Source of the DNA: Liolophura sinensis | Taxonomy: Eukaryota > Mollusca > Polyplacophora > Chitonida > Chitonidae | NCBI RefSeq assembly: GCF_032854445.1 | Contig: NC_088302.1 | Span: forward strand, 18,283,338-18,347,337 | Direction of reading: 5' to 3' | Length of the DNA: 64,000 nt | Part shown: in pieces, positions 51,273 to 60,539 of the stretch | Layout of the letters: the number at the start of each line of letters is the position of its first letter | Numbering within the stretch: the first letter of the stretch is position 1 | The notes under the pieces: model-generated | Database searches by the model: none | Told to the model about the DNA's origin: nothing | Seen by the model: the letters and a program-made list of their open reading frames with translations, nothing else | Made by a program: the position numbers and the translations under genes

Positions 51273-51786
51273 GCGAATCAAACCAGATATTCTGTGAATA
51301 TTACCAGTGATGTAAACAGTACCAAAAAGGAACTGACAGAAGGGGAAACACAAGCATGCAATATTACAGTGCTTGCAAAAGAACAATATAGTGCCTATGA
51401 CGTGTTTGTAGTAGAGGCGAGATTATCTGCTATGATTGATACTGCATGTACCAAAACTGTATGTGGTGCCAAGTGGCTTGATCAGTATTTGACATGTTAA
51501 TAAACATGACAAAGTCCAATCTTTGCCCCATCAGAAGCAGTTCAAATTTGGTGATGGGAAAGTAATACAGTCAGTCAAACAGGTGACAACACCAACACAA
51601 GTAGGTTGAACAAGCTGTCAAATTCCAACAGAAGTTGTGCCAGCAAACATTCCGCTATTTTTGAGTAAGAATTTACTCAAGAAAGCTGGTACAGTATTAG
51701 ATCTTAAAAATGACAAGGCAAAAATGCTCAATGAACCTTTAGATCTAGAATTTACATCCAATGGATTGATATTTCAGCCTAGTTAA
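51273..51786 (+). pseudogene. copia protease remnant
   Basis: In the same frame as the zinc knuckle, the text runs to VEARLSAMIDTACTKTVCGA, with the aspartic-protease core IDTA (51435-51446) in place of the more usual D-S/T-G. The frame stops at 51500. Similarity resumes in other frames (FKFGDGKVIQSVKQ, then IPLFLSKNLLKKAGTVLDL near 51650-51705), ending near a stop at 51786. Confidence 0.75.
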
Positions 51787-52015
51787 ACACAACTGAGAAC
51801 TGTGCAGAAGAAATTTTAATGTCAGTTGACTTTTCCAAACAGTCACAAAAAAGAAAACTGCTTGAAACTTGAATGAAATTCAAAAAGTCCACCCCAAACC
51901 TGCTGCTGGCGTACCTCTGGCTACTATTATAAAGTATAATAAAACCGTGGCATTAGGTCTTCATGAATTAGGTCCCTCTGTGTGGTATCTGCACCACTAG
52001 ATACTAGATACAGTG

Positions 52016-52890
52016 CAGCCTTTGTTATCAAAACAAAAGTGTCCTCAGAGATAGTTGCTAAGTTCAGACAACACTGGATATGTATTCATTAGGCTACATG
52101 TAAAGTCACAATGGAGGGGAATTCAATACCTGGGCATTTAGGCATAGTGCAGAAAACTTCAACATGGAATTTAAGACCATGACAGCATATTCACCTTGGA
52201 GTAATGGGTTAATGGAGAAACACAACAAGACACTTATGCAGGTCCTTCCAAAAGTTAAAGATGACAACAAATGTGACTATGCAACTGTGTTAGGTTGGCC
52301 ATGCAGTTATGGCAACAAACTGTTTACACAATCAACATGGCTTCAGCCCCTGCCAACTTGTATTTGGTCAATCCCCAGATCTGCCCTTAGTTTTAAGTGA
52401 GAAACTTTAGAAGGTATGACTCAAAATGCTGGTTTTAGGAAAGCATATAAGTGTCTCGTATGCTGCAAGGACAGCTTTCACGGAATCTGAGCGTATTCGT
52501 AGAGACTTGAAAAAACAAACTTGTCCATTGTCATGTGACAATATCAGTGGAGATAAGGTGTATTACAAACATAACGATAATCCAAAGTGGAACGGCCCTG
52601 GTATTATACTTGGAAGTGATAGAGTTGTAATTTTCGTGAGACATGGTAGAATTTGTGCGCGAGTTCACCAGCCTAGATTATGCAAGACAGATACACCTGT
52701 TGAATATAATGACAAAACAGAAAATAAGAGGAATTGTGCAACCGTGAACACTTTAGGTAATCTTTGGGAAACTGACCTTTCTGATGATGATTCACTGTCT
52801 GTTAACAGTCAAACAAGCCATGAGAATCCAGGCAGTTTTAATGACTTTGAGTCGGATAATCTCAATGAATCAGGTATTATCACTGAATAG
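52016..52890 (+). pseudogene. copia integrase remnant
   Basis: The frame AAFVIKTKVSSEIVAKF (52017 on) breaks just before NGGEFN (52110-52127), then reads TAYSPWSNGLMEKHNKTL with the catalytic Glu at 52215-52217. The expected Asp of the SDNGGEFN motif is His (CAC, 52107-52109). After a further break, a 154-codon frame (52426-52890) carries the integrase C-terminal GDKVYYKHND and KWNGPGIILG motifs. Integrase would insert cDNA in the nucleus. The His substitution, stops and missing N-terminal zinc region make it inactive. Confidence 0.82.
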
Positions 52891-52904
52891 CTCAGAAAGT
52901 TTAA

Positions 52905-53367
52905 AGGAGAAGAAAACCTAAAAACATGACACTATAGGCTGAAAAGAGCACATTTTTTTCTATCTGGTGGCGCCTGCTGCGTAATTTTGTGATTTTTCCT
53001 CCGATTCCTGCAATTTAAAACTGCCGGCTCGTTCGTGTAAACTCAGAACCTATGTCCAACATTCTGGTTTTCCGATCGTCAACGGAAAAACGAACTGTAC
53101 TGTTTGCTACCTTCTGGGAAGAAGAGTTCTACCAGAAGTGTACGAACTCCACCTCGGCAGTTTCTGACGGCAATTCTCTTCCTAACACCGAAGACTTCAG
53201 GACAAGTTCTTAGGCAAAATCGAGTAGGCCACAGCAAATTTTGGTGCCGACTTTATTTATAATTTATCAACTTGAGGTACATATTAGAATTTTTTTATGG
53301 CATGCACCTGCGAGGAAATGCATACTCTTTTCAATGCTATTTGATTGATATTTAAATTTTCTTCACC
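52905..53367. mobile_element. 463-bp MITE inserted in the copia element, TTAA flanks
   Basis: The left end AGGAGAAGAAAACCTAAAAA and the right end TTTAAATTTTCTTCACC form short imperfect inverted repeats. TTAA flanks are at 52901-52904 and 53368-53371. Copia-like reading resumes directly after it. It shares about 380 bp with the copy at 35.1 kb. TTAA duplications point to piggyBac-type mobilisation. It carries no transposase. Confidence 0.85.
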
Positions 53368-53371
53368 TTAA

Positions 53372-54240
53372 AAAATTCGTCCAAGGGACAAAGTTGAGTT
53401 TAGGGACATGGTGATTTAGGCACATTACATGCAGCCACAGTTTTAAGCAGGACAGGTAAATCCACAAGTAAGAATAAACTATGGCATAACTTGCAGTATT
53501 CAAAGTCATCAGATAAAGCTACCGTGAAAGAATCTGTGGACTTAAGCAGGGTAACAGAATTTGAAAAGGTAGAACAAATTAACCATAGTGATGATAGTGT
53601 ACTTGAGGTTAGTGATATTGACTTTTCTGAAGCCCAAACTATAGAATTACAGCGTTGGATAAATAATGTGTCACTCCACTGTATGTGACAAGAGACAAAA
53701 ATGAATTTCCACCGGGTGGATTTATACATTGAAGAACAGTCCTAATGGAATCATTCCCAAAGCAAGACTTGTTGCTTCCTAAGGACTCTCCCGCGTGCAC
53801 CACTGAATCACTCTGTCTAATCTTGGTTATTCTAGCTCAGTAGAAATGGGCTCCCCAGTCAACGGACATTAAAACAGCCTTTTTACTATGTTATCCAGAG
53901 ACATTTATATCAGGCCATCCAAAGAAGCAAAATATGTAGGTGTCATTTGGAATCTTCGAAAGTGTGTCTATGGCTTAGGTGTCATTTTACTGGTACACAA
54001 AAGTGCAGGAGGTCAACAGTGGTGCCCACATCTCAGTGGTTGATCCAGCAGTATTTTACTGGCCAGATGATAAAAGCTCAATAAATGGGATGCTAGCAAG
54101 ATGACTTTGTTTTGGGTGGAAATAAAAACTTTCACACTTCTGTGCTTCCCAATATTAGATCTGCTTTCAATGTTCGAAGGGAGGAGGAAGGAAATTTCCA
54201 GTAAGTAGGAACTGAGATTGGACAAAACGAAAGTGGGGAC
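53372..54240 (+). pseudogene. copia reverse transcriptase remnant
   Basis: A linker frame includes ESVDLSRVTEFEKVEQ and EAQTIELQRWINN (53491-53688). RT pieces follow in shifting frames: PKARLVAS near 53755, DIKTAF at 53865-53882 (first catalytic Asp), RDIYIRPSKEAKY and LRKCVYGL near 53898-53975, VDPAVFYWPDD near 54040-54070, and DDFVLGG at 54100-54120 (catalytic Asp pair). Motif order is correct, but frameshifts and stops lie between all blocks. RT would copy element RNA into cDNA; this copy cannot. Confidence 0.82.
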
Positions 54241-55010
54241 ATCATGCAGCATCAAAAACAGTATGCTGACAGTGTGAGTCCACTAGAAATGATGATCTGG
54301 GACAAAAGAGTCCACCATGACTTGTCATTAAGTGTACAAGACGTTGACATGTACAGGTCAAAAGTTGGACAACTTCTATGGCTAGAGCATCAGAGTAGAC
54401 CAGACATATCTTTTGATGCATCCACTCTGTGTGGATCAGTCAAACATGTAACAGTTCAAAATGTTGCAGATCCCAACAAAGTAATAAAGAAAGTGAAATC
54501 AGAGCATCTTGTTATGAAGTTTCAGTCACTTAATGTAAAGGTGAAACTTATGTTATTCAGTGATATGTCAGTGGGCATTTCATCTGATGACAACTGAATT
54601 TAGTAATGGAAGAAGGTGGAAAAATTCTCTGTGCTACACTGGCAGTCAAACAGAATCAGGCGAGTGGTGGGAAACACCCTTGCAGCAGAAACCTTGGCTC
54701 TGTCTCAGGGAAATGACAGTTGTATATTCCTGGCAACTTTGTTCTTGGAACTCAGCTATGGGTCAGCTGATCCCCTTCATTACATATGTGTCTAACTGTA
54801 GGTGATTGTGCAAGGCAATCAAATCTACAAAAATGGTTTGTGATAAACGGCTTGGCATGGAAATCAGTGGCATTAAGGAACTCAAGGAGAAGAATCATAT
54901 CCAAGACATTATAAGGTCAACAACTGGAAGATTGTTTGACTAAGAAACGGGCTTCAATACTGCCATTGCTGAAAAACTTGAATGATGGCTTGTGGACTGT
55001 GAGCTGTCTG
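54241..55010 (+). pseudogene. copia RT C-terminus and RNase H remnant
   Basis: SKVGQLLWLEHQSRPDISFD (54358-54417) is the typical RT-RNase H junction. LFSDMSVG (54554-54577) carries an RNase H Asp. NTLAAETLALSQ near 54673-54708 carries the RNase H Glu (54688-54690) in another frame. EDCLTKKRAS near 54929-54958 is the usual copia C-terminal motif. At least three frame changes occur. Confidence 0.8.
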
Positions 55011-55555
55011 TGATTTCCAGGAAGTGTATAATGGTTATTTCATTCTGTTCATTTTGACATTGCTTCATGGACCTACATGATCTTCTTGATGACAGTGATA
55101 TTCATTTCAGTGATATTGAACTCTGTGTTAATGTCAGAAGTTTAATTTCTTTCCTTTCTTAGAAATTGTTTTGTGATCCCCTTGCCTTTGTTTACGCACA
55201 CTTACAATCAACACAGACTTTTCCTTTGGAATGAAAAGTAAAAATCATTTTATTTCTTATGTTTCTTTTAAAAGAGGGTAGTTTAATAACAGTCACTTCC
55301 TGGTTTAATGGTTACTTTAATACCTTCAACACAGGAGAGTTATGAGACCGACGTAAAATCACATAAGCCGTGGGAAGTTGGGGGGAAGTGAGCAGTTGTA
55401 TTTTGTTGTGGCAAGTGCAGTATTAAAACTGTGAAAAGAGCAAGTGATCTTGTGTTGTTAACTCAGTGCTAAGTTATAAATGTGACAGTGACACTTTTCC
55501 CACACTTTTCCCACCCTAAGTCTAATCTGTGAAATCATCTTCTCATATTTTGGGT
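55011..55555. other. Sequence downstream of the copia remnant, possible LTR debris
   Basis: A purine-rich tract (GGGAAGTTGGGGGGAAGTGA near 55371-55390) could be a decayed polypurine tract. No LTR pair can be aligned because no 5' LTR was found. No gene was recognised. Confidence 0.35.
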
Positions 55556-55669
55556 TAATTTATTTATTTATTTGATTGGTGTTTTATGCCAGAAATAAAC
55601 ATTCCACTTATATGCCGGCCACCAGCTCATTTTTTGGTGGAAGGAAACAGGGAAATGCCCAGGGGAACT
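55556..55669 (-). mobile_element. SINE copy, 5'-truncated and diverged
   Basis: The tail TTTATTTATTTATTTGATTG, GGTGTTTTATGCC, CACTTATATGCCGGCCACCA and GGTGGAAGGAAACAGG match the SINE body on the minus strand. Confidence 0.78.
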
Positions 55670-56985
55670 CTTTTGGCTTACTTCTTATGTACCTATCAAC
55701 GATCTATCGTGCCACCAACATCTCTCTCTCTCTATGTAATCATGACACCAATTTTCTTCATGTAAAACGTTTTAGTCTGGTTACAAGGCATTTTGATATT
55801 ACCACTGAAACAATTGGCACAACAAGCAATACACAAGCGTTCCAGAATCAGATAAACTCACAGCCTTGAATGGTTTTCTAATCAATAATGCATCTCATCA
55901 ATCGCTTTTCATACCCACACATGCAGACAAACTTGTGTCCTGAATATTTATTTCATTGTTGTTTATCGCCACAATCGGGAAGTTTTTGATCATACAATGG
56001 TTGCCTTTGTAAACATATGTAGAACAAGAAAACTATAGACACATGCAAACATGCATGATTTCAACCATAAAATCCATCTGATGTCCTTCATATTGGCAAT
56101 GCACTTATTACAAAAACCACCATGACCACTGCTCAAAAATCATAAATATGCTGTTACAACATGCAATACAGAATCTCATCTTTGAACACAAAGAACAACA
56201 AACAATATGTACTTCCATCTCACCGATAAACATTTCCTATTCTTCAAAAGCATTCTTCATTTAGCATTTTCTCATGGTTTCTGCTTCAGATACTGTTCTA
56301 TATATTTATTGATTCGATAAGTGTATAATACTCTACTCTACAATGATTCACTTATATGACATCGGTTACTGGTAGAAATACCTCAAAATGTAGACATACT
56401 GTACTTACATGCTCCTTAAAACTCATGCCCCCCCCCCTCTCCTCCCAACACAGGCAAAAAAAAAATGAAGATATTTAAATACATCATACTGACTTCTCTG
56501 ACTAATGTGTCCTTTAAGCAAAGTGGTCAGAGAGAAGGAAGGCCATTACCGGTAGGTTTTCCCCAGAGAACAGTTTGTCCCTATGGGCAAAACAGTTCTG
56601 GGTTCATTTTCACTATTCCCACACTCTCAGAGACCATGACCAGGACTTTCCATCAGATCAACTTCTAAGGAGCTACAAACCCAACAGAGCACAGATTAAA
56701 TTTTTAATAAACCATGAATTGGCCAAACAAGAACAAACTAATGCATGCTTTTAGAGTGAATAGGTGAATATGCTACCAAAGGACAAAAAGAAAAAGTACA
56801 TGGAGTACACAAGATAAAAGCTTTTTTATAAAATACAACTAAATGAATTCTGACTATTTGAAGATGTTGGGACTAATTGCACAGGATTCTTTGGTACACA
56901 GAATTGTTATAGATTGAGGAAAGAAATAATAATTTCTTAATAAGAAACATTAATAAGTAAGTTTGATTAATCAATATATAAGTTG
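55670..56985. other. Unique non-coding DNA with weak SINE relics
   Basis: Short SINE-like tails may survive near 55945-55970 (TATTTATTTCATTGTTGTTT) and 56308-56384. A C-run lies at about 56428-56436. No gene was recognised. Confidence 0.45.
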
Positions 56986-57486
56986 TGTTATGTGAACTGC
57001 CGTCAGCTTCTAAATTTAGCTTGCCATTGTTTACATATGCTGAGTTCAGGGCCTGCTGTCTGCCTCTGCCTTAGAATGTTCCAGAATACGCTCAGGTCGG
57101 GGCCTGTTTGTTTACAACAAGTGTTCAAGAATTTTCTTATTCTAGACAATTCCACCAGTCTATATAAGACCTATGAAAGCAGGTCAAAGGGGGAGAAAAG
57201 AGAATTATTGAGAGTTTTGGATGCTTTCGCTGTGTGTTACTTTAGTAGGCCTTTTGTGCTGAACTTTGGTGTCTTTATAGCCTCTGGCTTTGCTATATCC
57301 TATCTCCACCAAGAACTTGTTCAGTCTGAACTTGTATATTTAATTTGTGCTCTTGTGTACACAGTGCTTATTAGTACACGAACCCTGTCTGTGGAATTTT
57401 GTGCATATTTCGTCATACACTCAGTTATACTGTGGATTTTCCCTCTTATTTGTGCATTTATGCCTGTATGGTTTTCCACATTGTGA
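56983..57486 (+). other. 167-codon hydrophobic open frame inside the solo LTR
   Basis: The frame runs through the left part of the LTR across its TATA box. Its C-terminal half is hydrophobic (segments such as FVLNFGVFIASGFAISYL and SVILWIFPLICAFMPVWF). I know no matching family. An LTR-internal frame is usually chance, so I do not call it a gene. Confidence 0.25.
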
Positions 57487-57558
57487 AACATATGCGTCCG
57501 TTTGGACTTGACACCGTTGTACATGTAAGTACTTTAGTATTTGTATAGATACTGCTAT

Positions 57559-60200
57559 CAGGGTTTTACCTGGCTGTAAATTTTGTGGGGTCCAATGGAC
57601 CCCATTCAAAAAAAAAAGTGGGGTCCCACATACCATAATGGGGGTCCAAAGAATTTTTAATATATAAATGACCTATAAAAACACATATATATATATTAAT
57701 GACCTTTGTGCTCTGTTTATTTTTTTCAATGTTACAAAGACTTTTTTTTCTCTATCATTAAAGTCAAACTCTCAATTAATGTTATGATTATCACTTATAT
57801 AGTCACTGAGTGGCCTTGAGTGACAGTCTGACTAACTGTACACTGAGAGAACTTATTAATGAGGAAGTCTTTTTTTCATGTCAGTGAAAATTTTGGCTGC
57901 TCTGGCAAAGTTAAAGTGCTCCACACTGCCACCATTCAGTTTGATAAACATCAGCCTGTTTAGACGTTCTGGGGTTATCCGGTTCCTGGATTTGTTCTTG
58001 ATTGCATTTTGGATGGAAAATCCCCTCTCACATGGGGCAGAGGAAACTGGAAGCACCAATGCAATTTTGCCAAGTAACACAAAGTCAGGAAACTCTTCAT
58101 TAAACTCTCTGATCAACACTTTCACAAAAGCTTCAAATGAAAGCACTTGGTATGACTGAGCTAAGTGTTTGAACTGTAGAAAGCTAGCTTCCATTTTCTC
58201 TTTGTTAACAAGCTCTTGGTAAAACTCTACTAACACACCAAACTGTTGCACGCCATAATCTAAGAGGTTAAGGTCACTAGGGTATCGCCCTGGGTTGAAC
58301 AGGACATCAAAACATTCAAGCTTGTCTAACATGTCACTGGGAAACCTGTCATCAAGGTTACTGCTGAGCTTATCCAGGTAGGTATTTCTGATATCATTAA
58401 ACCTTTGCCTGAGAATGTTATTTTTTTTTATCTGTAACATTCACATCATGGTACTTGGCTGCCTCTCCTGTTGTTGGCATCTCACCCAAAGCATTGAGGA
58501 CTTCTGTAACCTTGCTGGACCCTTTTCTCATGTCAGTCAATGTGTTCTTGGCAGAAGTAACACTGTGTTTGATATGAGAAAGGTTGACGGCATCTTTCTG
58601 GAACGTAAGACTTAGAATTCCAATGGCTGTTAAAATGTCAATGAAGAGGGCTGTGAACAACAGGAATAATGAATTGCCAATAAATTTCGATAGTCCTACT
58701 GCTTTCGGTGATTTTTCCGCATCAAGGGAGAGCATAATGGCACAATAACTGTCTAGAATCATTTTCATAGCAGACTCAATAGAAAGCCAACGAACAGATG
58801 TGGGTTCCACGATTTGTTTTGCCTTGCCGTTAAGAACAGTTTGTAGTTGTCTTAGCTTATCGTATCTGAAGAATCCCTGTAAAACTGATAGAGTGAGTGG
58901 ATCATGGTGTGATAGTTCTTGCAATACTCAATCGACTTTCCTGCCTGGGATACAGCTAAATTCAAACGGTGAGCCACGCAGTGGATATGGACAATATTCT
59001 TATTTCGACGGCCCAGTTTTGCGCCGAGTCCATTGTGACGACCAGTCATTACAGCCGCTCCGTCAGTTCCCAGACCAAGGACTTCCTGCATGTCATCCTG
59101 GCAAATGTTTTTCCTTTCCAAAACTGAGATAATGGCAGTTTCAATACCAGCAGCGGTACCGTCTGTTATACGTTCATTGCCTATAAACGACACATGCACT
59201 TCTCCATTGTCAATGTATCTAACATAAATGGCAATTTTTTTTTCCACTGATACATCACAAGTCTCGTCCAACATTATGCCAATGAAGTCACTTGCCTGTA
59301 ATTTGTCAAGAATGCTTTCCTCCGCGACTTGTTCTATACACTCCTCCATTTCGGAGACAATTTGCGGCCGTTTGTAGTACTGCTTCACTTTTACACCATT
59401 CAAAACTTGCAAGACCATTAGGTCTCGAAAATTATCAGCGGCAATGTTATTTTTGGCCATCACAAAAACAGTTCTTAGCTGAATCATTTCGCTGTTCATT
59501 TTTTCGTCGTACGTATTTTGGCTGACTTCGCGAGCTTTTTTCATGGCCGCATCTGTGTGAGAGCGCATATGTAAAATCTTTACAGCCTCGATGTGTTGTT
59601 TAGAATCTTGATGGCGGGACAATGCGCTGAGTTGAAAGTTACAACAGCCCTGGTTTGTTGTGAAGGAATTGTCAAAATTTGCACTTTTACAAGTGTTACA
59701 TATCATACCCGAGGCCTGGGATTCGGAGTTGGCCCTACTCAACCATGGAAATTTCATTTGCCATTCGGTTTGAAACGATCGAGTGCGAGCCCGTTTAGGT
59801 GCCGATACCGCGTCTGTGTCAGTGTGTGAAGTTTTTTCAGCTTCAGCCGGCTCAGGTGATTCAGAATCACGCATGACAACAGTGTGGCTAGACTCGGATC
59901 CACCGCCGAAAAACTTTGACAACTTGGACTGTTTGCTCATGATTTGCTCTGAATGATAGAACATTTGCTCAGCGGACCGCTTACACTTTACAGCACGTGC
60001 TGTGTGCATTGAAGCAGTGCGTCAATTCATTGAGCCCCCTCTAGCAGCATACGTCACAATTGTAGGCACTTGGATGTGGTTGTAAATTTTGGGGGGTATT
60101 TTTTGTTGCGTCCCATGGGACCCCTGCCGATGAATTTTTTGCGTCCAAGTCAAAAAACACGCGTCAGAGACGCGTGTTTTTTGTGTCCGGTAAATCCCTG
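57559..60200 (-). mobile_element. hAT-superfamily DNA transposon, nearly complete
   Basis: The termini are CAGGGTTTTACC (57559) and GGTAAATCCCTG (to 60200), inverted with one mismatch. The octamer CTGCTATC occurs at 57552-57559 and 60201-60208, an 8-bp target duplication as expected for hAT; the left copy shares one base with the terminus. Subterminal GGGGTCC-type inverted words lie near the left end and a CACGCGTC/GACGCGTG hairpin near the right end. The single gene is on the minus strand. Intact ends suggest a fairly recent insertion. Confidence 0.88.
57856..60009 (-). pseudogene. hAT transposase (ZNF862/KIAA1586-like group), two frameshifts
   Basis: The first 385 codons (60009 to 58852) hold a BED/TTF-like finger with C104, C107, H133 and H139, then catalytic-type Asp in LDETCD (D248) and GTDGAAV (D316), and the HCVAHRLN motif. 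The middle part (58924-58418) is in another frame (RYDKLRQLQ, VRWLSIE). The last part (58440-57856) returns to the first frame and carries the dimerisation-region motif SSAPCERGFS with the likely catalytic Glu. One shift is near 58855-58870, the other in an A9 run (58421-58429). A start at 59940 (MSKQSKLSKFF) is also plausible. AATAAA on minus lies at 57716-57721. Either a young pseudogene or two sequencing errors would explain it. Confidence 0.88.
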
Positions 60201-60539
60201 CTGCTATCCTTTCTTGTTAAACTTAAGTACTTTAGTATTTGTAAAAGTCTTGTTATCTGTTCTTGTTAAACCTAATAAATTGTTGTAAAATAAAATCTGC
60301 TAGGTTTTGGTTACTTTTTTGTGCGGCTAAACTGTTGTGTATTTCGAACAAGCCATCTCTTTATAATACAGACACTTTGGGTCGTAACAGTTGATCTAAA
60401 GGACCTAGGATCTAATTCTCTCACGAATATTTGTAAGAATTTGAATGAATGGCTTTTATAAAGTGTACTCTGAATGGTCCCAAGAAGCAGTCAGGTTTAT
60501 ACTTGGGTAAAGGGCAACACCACCCCTGCATACATGTAT

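Larger units (their letters stand above)
50715..55010 (+). pseudogene. Decayed Ty1/copia retrotransposon (gag-PR-IN-RT-RH)
   Basis: The domain order gag, protease, integrase, reverse transcriptase, RNase H on the plus strand is that of the Ty1/copia group. The pieces lie in different frames with many stops: gag 50715-51120, a CX2CX4HX4C zinc knuckle at 51231-51272, protease core DTA at 51438-51446, integrase 52016-52890, RT 53500-54200 and RNase H 54540-54800, with the C-terminal tail to about 55010. The integrase N-terminal zinc region and first catalytic Asp are missing, and the 5' leader appears cut. No LTR could be paired. A 463-bp MITE splits it. It cannot make an active polyprotein. Confidence 0.88.
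56986..60389 (+). mobile_element. Solo LTR (about 755 bp) interrupted by a hAT transposon
   Basis: The left end is TGTTATG and the right end CGTAACA, matching inverted termini at 6 of 7 bases. GTTG flanks both sides (56982-56985 and 60390-60393), a 4-bp target duplication. A TATA box (TATATAAG, 57161-57168) and an AATAAA signal (60274-60279) lie in the right order on plus. Removing the 2.65-kb hAT insert leaves about 755 bp. No internal retrotransposon sequence is adjacent, so this is a solo LTR left by recombination. A gypsy- or BEL-type source is likely but not shown. Confidence 0.72.

Noticed and set aside
58800-59829. Plus-strand frames of 66-110 codons opposite the transposase
   Set aside because: They are shadows of the minus-strand hAT coding sequence.
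57856-60009. Domesticated host gene derived from hAT
   Set aside because: Matching termini and target duplications show a transposon still in its insertion context, and the frame is broken.
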